From Streptomyces sp. CB01201 (GTDB lineage Bacteria > Actinomycetota > Actinomycetes > Streptomycetales > Streptomycetaceae): a DNA stretch of 64,000 nt. How positions within the stretch are numbered: position 1 is the first letter of the stretch; the number at the start of each line of letters is the position of its first letter. A model generated the notes under the pieces. It was not told the origin of the DNA and searched no databases. It saw nothing but the letters and a program-made list of their open reading frames with translations. Below, piece by piece: positions 59,061 to 64,000 of this stretch. The position numbers and the translations under genes are program-made. Where the stretch lies: positions 62,001-126,000 of the forward strand of contig NZ_NNBJ01000010.1 of the NCBI RefSeq assembly GCF_002803085.1. The letters run 5' to 3'.

Positions 59061-60500
59061 ATGACCCGCATGGCTCACGCGTCCGCTGACACCCACATAT
59101 CCACCCCCACCCAAACCCCCCGCACCTGGCCCGTCGTCCTCGCGGCCTGCGCGGGCCAGTTCCTCGTCGTGCTGGACGTGTCCGTCGTCAACGTGGCCCT
59201 CCCCTCCATGCGCACCGGCCTCGGCATGAGCGCCGGCGGGCTCCAGTGGGTGGTCAACGCGTACGCCATCGCCTTCGCCGGGTTCATGCTGCTCGGCGGC
59301 CGCGCCGGCGACCTCTACGGGCGCAAGCGGATGTTCCTCGTCGGGCTCGGCCTGTTCACCGCGGCCAGCCTCGGCGGCGGCCTCGCCCAGGAGGGCTGGC
59401 AGCTGCTGCTCGCCCGCGCCGCACAGGGCCTCGGGGCCGCGGTCCTCGCCCCGGCCACCCTCACCATCCTGACCGCCGCCGTCCCGGAGGGCGCCGCCCG
59501 TACCCGGGCGATCGGCACCTGGGCCGCGGTCGGCGCGGGCGGCGGGGCCGCGGGCGGCCTGGTGGGCGGGGTGCTCACCGACGTCCTGTCGTGGCGCTGG
59601 GTGCTGCTGATCAACGTGCCCGTGGGCGCGCTCGTCCTGGTCGGCGCGGCGATCTGGATCACCGAGTCCCGGGCCGGGCTGCGCCACCGCCTCGACCTGC
59701 CCGGCGCCGTCCTCGTCACGGCGGGGCTCGCGACCCTCTCGTACGGCATCGTCCAGACGGAGCAGGGCGGTTGGGGCGCGGCCGGGACGCTGGTCCCGCT
59801 CATCGGCGGCATCGTGCTGCTGCTCGGGTTCCTCGCCGTGGAGAGCCGTACCGCCGCGCCGCTCATGCCGCTCCGGCTGTTCCGGCTGCGGGCCGTATCC
59901 GCCGCGAACGCGGTGATGTTCGTCTGCGGCTCCGCGATGTTCAGCACCTGGTTCTTCATGACCCTGTACGCGCAGAACGTGCTCGGCTACACCCCGCTCG
60001 GCGCGGGGCTCGCCCTCATCCCCAGCTCGCTCAGCGTCGTCATCGGCTCGAAGCTGGCGCCGCGCCTGATGCCGAGGGCGGGGGCGCGGAACCTGACCGT
60101 GCTCGGGGTGCTCGTGACCGCGGCCGGGTTCGGCTGGCAGTCCACGATGCGGGCGGACGACCCGTACTGGATGTCGATCCTGGTGCCCGGCATCCTCATG
60201 ATGACCGGCGCGGGGCTTGCCACAACTCCCCTTGCGGCACTGGCCACTTCGGGAGCCGCGCCGAGTGAGGCGGGCCTGGTGTCGGGGCTGATCAACACCT
60301 CCCGCACGATGGGCGGGGCGCTGGGGCTCGCCGTCCTGTCCACGGTCGCCGCCTCACGGACCGGGGTGGTCCAGAGCGCCGGGAACCTCACCGCCGGGTA
60401 TGCGCTCGCCTTCCGCATCGGCGGCTTCGTCCTGCTCGGCAGCGTGGCCCTCGCGCTGGTGTGGCTGCCCCGGGCGGCCGGGCCGGCCCGGCGCGCCTGA
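59061..60500 (+). CDS. DHA2-family MFS exporter
   Basis: 479 residues, 14 helices. LDVSVVNVALPSMRTGLGMS, LGGRAGDLYGRKRMFLVGLG (motif A), AVGAGGGAAGGLVGGVLTDVLSWRWVLLINVPVG in pieces (motif C) and the later helices fit EmrB/QacA exporters. ATG 59061 and ATG 59070 are both possible. No regulator is adjacent on either side; the next gene is a convergent LuxR response regulator. The substrate is unknown. Confidence 0.87.
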   Translation: MTRMAHASADTHISTPTQTPRTWPVVLAACAGQFLVVLDVSVVNVALPSMRTGLGMSAGGLQWVVNAYAIAFAGFMLLGGRAGDLYGRKRMFLVGLGLFTAASLGGGLAQEGWQLLLARAAQGLGAAVLAPATLTILTAAVPEGAARTRAIGTWAAVGAGGGAAGGLVGGVLTDVLSWRWVLLINVPVGALVLVGAAIWITESRAGLRHRLDLPGAVLVTAGLATLSYGIVQTEQGGWGAAGTLVPLIGGIVLLLGFLAVESRTAAPLMPLRLFRLRAVSAANAVMFVCGSAMFSTWFFMTLYAQNVLGYTPLGAGLALIPSSLSVVIGSKLAPRLMPRAGARNLTVLGVLVTAAGFGWQSTMRADDPYWMSILVPGILMMTGAGLATTPLAALATSGAAPSEAGLVSGLINTSRTMGGALGLAVLSTVAASRTGVVQSAGNLTAGYALAFRIGGFVLLGSVALALVWLPRAAGPARRA

Positions 60501-60515
60501 CCATGCGGGCCGGCT

Positions 60516-61148
60516 CTACAGCCAGCCCTGCTGACGGGCCGAGCGGACGGCCTCCATGCGGTTGCGGGTGCCCGTCTTGCCGATCGCGGACGACAGGTAG
60601 TTGCGGACCGTCGACTCCGACAGGTGCAGCTTGCCCGCGATGTCGGACACCGTCGCGCCGTCCACCGAGGCGTTCAGGACATCGCGCTCGCGGGCGGTCA
60701 GGGGGCTCGGCCCCGCGCTGAGGGCGGCCGCCGCGAGCGCCGGGTCGATGACCGTCTCGCCGCGCAGCACCCGCCGGATCGCCTCCGCGAGGTCCTCCAC
60801 CGGACCGTCCTTGACGAGGAACCCGGCGGCCCCCGCCTCCATCGCGCGGCGCAGATAGCCGGGGCGGCCGAAGGTGGTGAGGATCAGGACCCGGCAGTCG
60901 GGGACCTCCGTACGCAGATCCGCCGCCGCGTCGAGCCCGCTGCGGCCCGGCAGCTCGATGTCGAGCAGCGCCACGTCGGGCCGCGAGACGAGCGCCTCGG
61001 GGACGATCCGGTCGCCCGCCGACACCTGTGCGACGACCTCCATGTCCTCCTCAAGGCCGAGCAGCAGCGCGAGCGCGCCGCGCATCATGCCCTGGTCCTC
61101 GGCGAGGAGAACGCGTACGGATTTGGCGGGTCGGTGATCCTGGGGCAT
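60516..61148 (-). CDS. NarL/LuxR-family response regulator (DesR-type)
   Basis: About 210 residues. Receiver domain: VRVLLAEDQGMMRGALALLL, phosphoacceptor in VALLDIELPGRSGLD and the lysine in AAGFLVKDGPVE. Output domain: LTARERDVLNASVDGATVSDIAGKLHLSESTVRNYLSSA in pieces, a LuxR-type helix-turn-helix. ATG 61148 is preferred; upstream GTG 61169 is in frame without a clear site. It lies 48 bp downstream of its kinase gene. With the ABC-2 exporter genes it forms a standard kinase-regulator-transporter unit. Confidence 0.88.
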   Translation of the reverse strand: MPQDHRPAKSVRVLLAEDQGMMRGALALLLGLEEDMEVVAQVSAGDRIVPEALVSRPDVALLDIELPGRSGLDAAADLRTEVPDCRVLILTTFGRPGYLRRAMEAGAAGFLVKDGPVEDLAEAIRRVLRGETVIDPALAAAALSAGPSPLTARERDVLNASVDGATVSDIAGKLHLSESTVRNYLSSAIGKTGTRNRMEAVRSARQQGWL

Positions 61149-61196
61149 CTCGTCCACGGGGAAGTCCACGGGCAAAGGGTATGCGGGCCCGGGGGG

Positions 61197-62426
61197 TCAG
61201 CAGGTGCCGGGGGCGCCGGTGAGTTCGGCGTCCAGGGCGGTGTCCTCGGGGTCCACCGGGAGTTCGGCGCTCACCTGGAAGCCGGTGCGGGGTGCGGGGC
61301 CCGCGGTCAGGGAGCCGCCCGCCGCGGCGAGGCGTTCGGTCAGGCCCGTCAGGCCGTTGCCGCCGATGCGGGGGGTCGGCGCGGGCGCGGCGGGCGCGCC
61401 CCTGCCGTCGTCGGTGACCGTGAGGGTGACCCGTTCCGGGGTGCCGTCGACCACGATCTCGCAGCGGCTCGCGGCGCTGTGGCGCACGACGTTGGTGACC
61501 GCCTCGCGGACCACCCAGCCCAGCAGCGCCTCGGCCTGCGCGGGCAGCGGCGGGCCCGACTGGCGTACCACCGGCTCGACTTCGGCGGCGCTCAGGGCCG
61601 AGCGGGCCCGGTCGAGCTCGGTGGCGAGGCTGCCCTCGCGGTAGCCGGTCACCGCCTCGCGGATCTCGGTCAGGGCCTGGCGGCCGACCGCCTCGATGTC
61701 GGCGACCTGGCCGAGCGCCGCGTCCAGGTCGCGCGGTGCGATGCGGCGGGCGGCCTCCGACTTCACCACGATCACGGACAGCGTGTGGCCGAGCAGGTCG
61801 TGCAGGTCGCGGGAGAAGCGCAGGCGCTCCTTCTCGACCGCCGTACGGGCCAACTCCTGCCGGGTGTCCCGCAGTTCGCGGACCGTCTCGGACAGCGAGA
61901 GCAGCGCCGCGATGACCATGCCGGACAGGAACGTCCCGTACGCGATGGTCATGTTGTCCCAGGGGTCGCCCGTCTTGATGCCCGAGATCACGCCCACCGA
62001 GACCGCGAGGGTGAGGATCACGTAGCCGAGCCGCCGGTCCCGCAGGGCCGCGCCGCAGGTCAGCGAGAGCAGCGGGAAGAACAGCAGCCACACCCCGCCG
62101 TAGCCGAGTCCGAGGGCGTAGGTGACGGCGGTGAGGGCGCCGAGCAGGACCAGGGTCGGCCGCTGTGCGCGCCGGCGCTTGTCCAGGGCGCGGAAGGCGA
62201 CCAGGGCGTACAGGACGGCGAAGGCGAGGATGCCGAGGCCGCCGAGCACGGGGTGGGCCACTTTGCCCTTGGCCACCTCGACCACCGGTCCGGTGCCCAT
62301 CAGGAGCCACGGCAGGAAGGTGTAGCCGTTGGCGGGCGGGCCGGGGAGCTCGGTGGCCTCCTCGCCCCGCGAGGGCAGCTTCGGCAGCAGTGGTGGCATC
62401 TGGTTCTCCCCGTACTGAAGGCTCAT
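61197..62426 (-). CDS. DesK-type sensor histidine kinase
   Basis: About 409 residues. About five transmembrane helices in residues 40-190 (LGILAFAVLYALVAFRAL, VWLLFFPLLSLTCGAALR, TIAYGTFLSGMVIAALLSL), then a HisKA_3 dimerisation domain with phospho-acceptor in RFSRDLHDLLGHTLSVIVV and an HATPase domain (LGWVVREAVTNVVRHSAAS N-box, VTDDGRG, GGNGLTGLTERLAAAGG). The membrane sensor part resembles DesK-type kinases that sense membrane state. ATG 62426 is the start. It lies downstream of an ABC-2 permease gene on the same strand. Confidence 0.88.
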   Translation of the reverse strand: MSLQYGENQMPPLLPKLPSRGEEATELPGPPANGYTFLPWLLMGTGPVVEVAKGKVAHPVLGGLGILAFAVLYALVAFRALDKRRRAQRPTLVLLGALTAVTYALGLGYGGVWLLFFPLLSLTCGAALRDRRLGYVILTLAVSVGVISGIKTGDPWDNMTIAYGTFLSGMVIAALLSLSETVRELRDTRQELARTAVEKERLRFSRDLHDLLGHTLSVIVVKSEAARRIAPRDLDAALGQVADIEAVGRQALTEIREAVTGYREGSLATELDRARSALSAAEVEPVVRQSGPPLPAQAEALLGWVVREAVTNVVRHSAASRCEIVVDGTPERVTLTVTDDGRGAPAAPAPTPRIGGNGLTGLTERLAAAGGSLTAGPAPRTGFQVSAELPVDPEDTALDAELTGAPGTC

Positions 62427-62506
62427 GGGCTCGCCCGGTCCCCGGCGCCCGGCGCTCACGCGGTCCGCGTGGTGCCCGCCGTGCACGTGTTCCGCCGGCC
62501 CGGCGC

Positions 62507-63229
62507 TCACGCGGTCCTCGCGGACCGACGATAGGAGACCACGGCGTAGGCGCCGAAGGCCACCAGCCAGGCTCCCATCAGCGCGACGGTGGCCAGCCCC
62601 GGGGCGTGGCCCTGCGAGGTGGCCCAGCCGAGGTCGGCGAAGCGGTGGGTCGGAGTGTACTCGGCGATCCCTCGCAGCCAGCCGGGGAAGGCGGAGACCG
62701 GGAACCACAGACCGCCCAGGATCGCGAGCCCCATCAGACAGGCCACGTTGACCACGCCGGTGGCCTGCGCGGACAGCCGGTAGCCGTTGCCGAGCCCGAG
62801 CATCGTGAAGGGCAGCGCCCCGATCCACAGCAGCAGCGTGAGCACGATCCACTGCCAGGCGTCCAGGCGTACGCCGTTGATCAGCGCCCCGGAGAGCAGC
62901 ACCGCGAGGATGCCGGGCAGCACGGTCACCGAGCCGCTGATCGCGCGTCCGGTCACCACCCGGGTCGGCGCCAGCGGCGCGATCCGCAGCTGCCGCAGCC
63001 AGCCGATCGCCTTGTCGGCGGCGACCCCGGTCCCGGCGTTCATGGCGGCGCCGAGCGCCCCGTAGGCGGCCATGCCGATCATCGACTGGACCTTCCAGTC
63101 GTCGCCGTTGCCGCCGCCGCCGATGTTGGTGAAGAGCAGGTACATCAGCACCGGCATCCCGATGCCGAAGACCACGAACGAGGCGTCACGGAGCGTGCGC
63201 CGCATCTCCAGCTTGATGTACTCGAACAT
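62507..63229 (-). CDS. ABC-2 family transporter permease
   Basis: 240 residues with six hydrophobic segments: ASFVVFGIGMPVLMYLLF, MIGMAAYGALGAAMN, VLPGILAVLLSGALING, WIVLTLLLWIGALPFTMLG, GVVNVACLMGLAILGGLWF and VALMGAWLVAFGAYAVV. The layout is that of ABC-2 efflux permeases paired with DrrA-like ATPases. ATG 63229 overlaps the ATPase stop by one base (TGATG). It is followed by the DesK/DesR-type pair, so the exporter probably responds to that system. The substrate is unknown. Confidence 0.85.
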   Translation of the reverse strand: MFEYIKLEMRRTLRDASFVVFGIGMPVLMYLLFTNIGGGGNGDDWKVQSMIGMAAYGALGAAMNAGTGVAADKAIGWLRQLRIAPLAPTRVVTGRAISGSVTVLPGILAVLLSGALINGVRLDAWQWIVLTLLLWIGALPFTMLGLGNGYRLSAQATGVVNVACLMGLAILGGLWFPVSAFPGWLRGIAEYTPTHRFADLGWATSQGHAPGLATVALMGAWLVAFGAYAVVSYRRSARTA

Positions 63230-64000
63230 CAGACGGTCTCGCTCTCGGGTGCGGCGGTGAGGGGCTGGTGTGTGGTGCCGGTGCCGTGTGTGGCGCCCGG
63301 TCCGTGCGAGGTGAGGGAGAGGAAGGCGTCCTCCAGGCTGGCGGGGGCGACCTCCAGGCGGCGCACCGCACCCATCGCGACGAGCGCGAGGACGGTGGCG
63401 TCCGAGTCGTCGGTGCGCAGCCGTGCCCGGTCGCCGTGCACCTCGACGGCGACGACGCCCGGAAGCAGCGACAGCCCCTCGGTGGCCGTGCCCGCGAGGT
63501 CGAAGGAGACCAGATTGCCGCCGGCCGCGCGCTTGATGGTCTCGCCGGGGCCGTCGGCGACGATCCGGCCCCGGTCGATGACGACGATGCGGTCCGCGTT
63601 GTCGTCGGCCTCTTCGAGGTAGTGGGTGGAGAACATCACCGTGTTGCCCCGGTCCGCGTAGGTGCGCATCGACTCCCAGAACGCGCGGCGCGCCTCCACG
63701 TCGAGCGCCGCGGTGGGCTCGTCGAGCAGCAGCAGCCCGGGGTTGCCGGCCAGCGCCGTCGCGAACCGCACCCGCTGGGTCTGGCCGCCGGAGAGCTTGT
63801 CGACCCGGCGGTCGGCGAACTCGGTGAGCCCGGCGAGGGCGAGCGCCTCGGCGACCGGCATCGGCTCCGGGTACATGCTGCCGATGAAGGACACCAGCTC
63901 CCGCACGGTCACCCGGGGGATCGGCTGCCCGTCCTGGAGCATCGCCCCGACCAGCCCCTCGCGTACCGCCCGCTGCGGGGTCCGGCCGAAGATCCGCACC
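63229..64000 (-). CDS. ABC transporter ATPase (partial at the right edge)
   Basis: The 3' part of the gene, 257 codons including stop; the Walker A region and N-terminus lie beyond the window. Visible: the Q-loop region (GAMLQDGQPIPRVTVRELVSF), signature LSGGQTQRVRFATAL, Walker B LLLLDEPTAALD and H-loop FSTHYLEEADDNADRI, then a C-terminal extension of about 90 residues typical of DrrA-like exporters. It pairs with the ABC-2 permease directly downstream (TGATG). The product is membrane-associated and the cargo is unknown. Confidence 0.85.
   Translation of the reverse strand, partial: VRIFGRTPQRAVREGLVGAMLQDGQPIPRVTVRELVSFIGSMYPEPMPVAEALALAGLTEFADRRVDKLSGGQTQRVRFATALAGNPGLLLLDEPTAALDVEARRAFWESMRTYADRGNTVMFSTHYLEEADDNADRIVVIDRGRIVADGPGETIKRAAGGNLVSFDLAGTATEGLSLLPGVVAVEVHGDRARLRTDDSDATVLALVAMGAVRRLEVAPASLEDAFLSLTSHGPGATHGTGTTHQPLTAAPESETV

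Noticed and set aside
60516..61175. TTG start at 61175 for the response regulator
   Set aside because: Non-standard start without ribosome binding site; the receiver domain begins after ATG 61148.

Overview
The window is very GC-rich, has strong third-position GC bias, and carries dense short operons with GTG starts and 4-bp ATGA/GTGA overlaps. The gene content (TerD proteins, DUF1990, DUF4383, DUF2277, a DesK/DesR-type two-component pair, F420-type LLM oxidoreductase, DHA2 exporters) is that of a Streptomyces chromosome. There is one tRNA-Val, no rRNA, no insertion sequence, no phage and no CRISPR array. It looks like chromosomal backbone rather than a transferred island. All family names come from reading motifs by eye; no database search was run.

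1-8.7 kb is a Ter-type stress island: a TerC-like membrane protein (DUF475), two TerD-family proteins, and a biosynthetic operon of CitE-like aldolase, a fused double-phosphoribosyltransferase/PELOTA protein and a HAD phosphatase, followed by an O-methyltransferase. 8.7-20.4 kb is housekeeping: FmdB zinc ribbon, a sugar kinase with its GntR regulator and a strong palindromic operator, membrane proteins, tRNA-Val, a MarR/MFS efflux pair, CorA, an S4 RNA-binding protein, VTT and DoxX proteins. 20.4-31.9 kb holds a PhoD-like phosphatase, a secreted HNH nuclease, a nested tandem-repeat tract, a FetB-like permease, a GDT1-type cation exporter behind a yybP-ykoY manganese riboswitch, and an MFS exporter with a C-terminal winged-helix-like domain.

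31.9-34.6, 42.3-51.6 and 55.2-58.7 kb form a dispersed steroid side-chain catabolism set: a CYP125-type P450 and FadA5-type thiolase (divergent, as in Mycobacterium tuberculosis), an MBL hydrolase, an aldehyde dehydrogenase with a small ferredoxin, a KstR-type TetR regulator, an LLM oxidoreductase, and a double-length FadE34-type acyl-CoA dehydrogenase with an SCP-x-type thiolase. I read six KstR-type boxes (TnnAACnnGTTnnA, exact or one off), and a second, different palindrome (CTGAC-n5-GTCAG) upstream of three of these genes. One perfect KstR box also sits ahead of a glycosyltransferase-methyltransferase-alpha/alpha-toroid operon of unknown product.

36.0-41.9 kb is a cobalamin-riboswitch-controlled ECF transporter operon (S, double A, T) led by two membrane-anchored surface proteins: a terpenoid-cyclase-fold repeat protein and an SCO2322-like protein. 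I infer that these capture corrinoid outside the cell, by analogy with the two-domain architecture of intrinsic factor and transcobalamin. 51.7-55.1 kb holds a DUF5336 membrane protein, an amidase, a methyltransferase and an orphan Imm10-like immunity protein. 59.1-64.0 kb holds a DHA2 exporter and a DesK/DesR-type two-component system next to an ABC-2 exporter; its ATPase runs off the right edge. A mosaic family of short intergenic repeats recurs in at least six intergenic regions.
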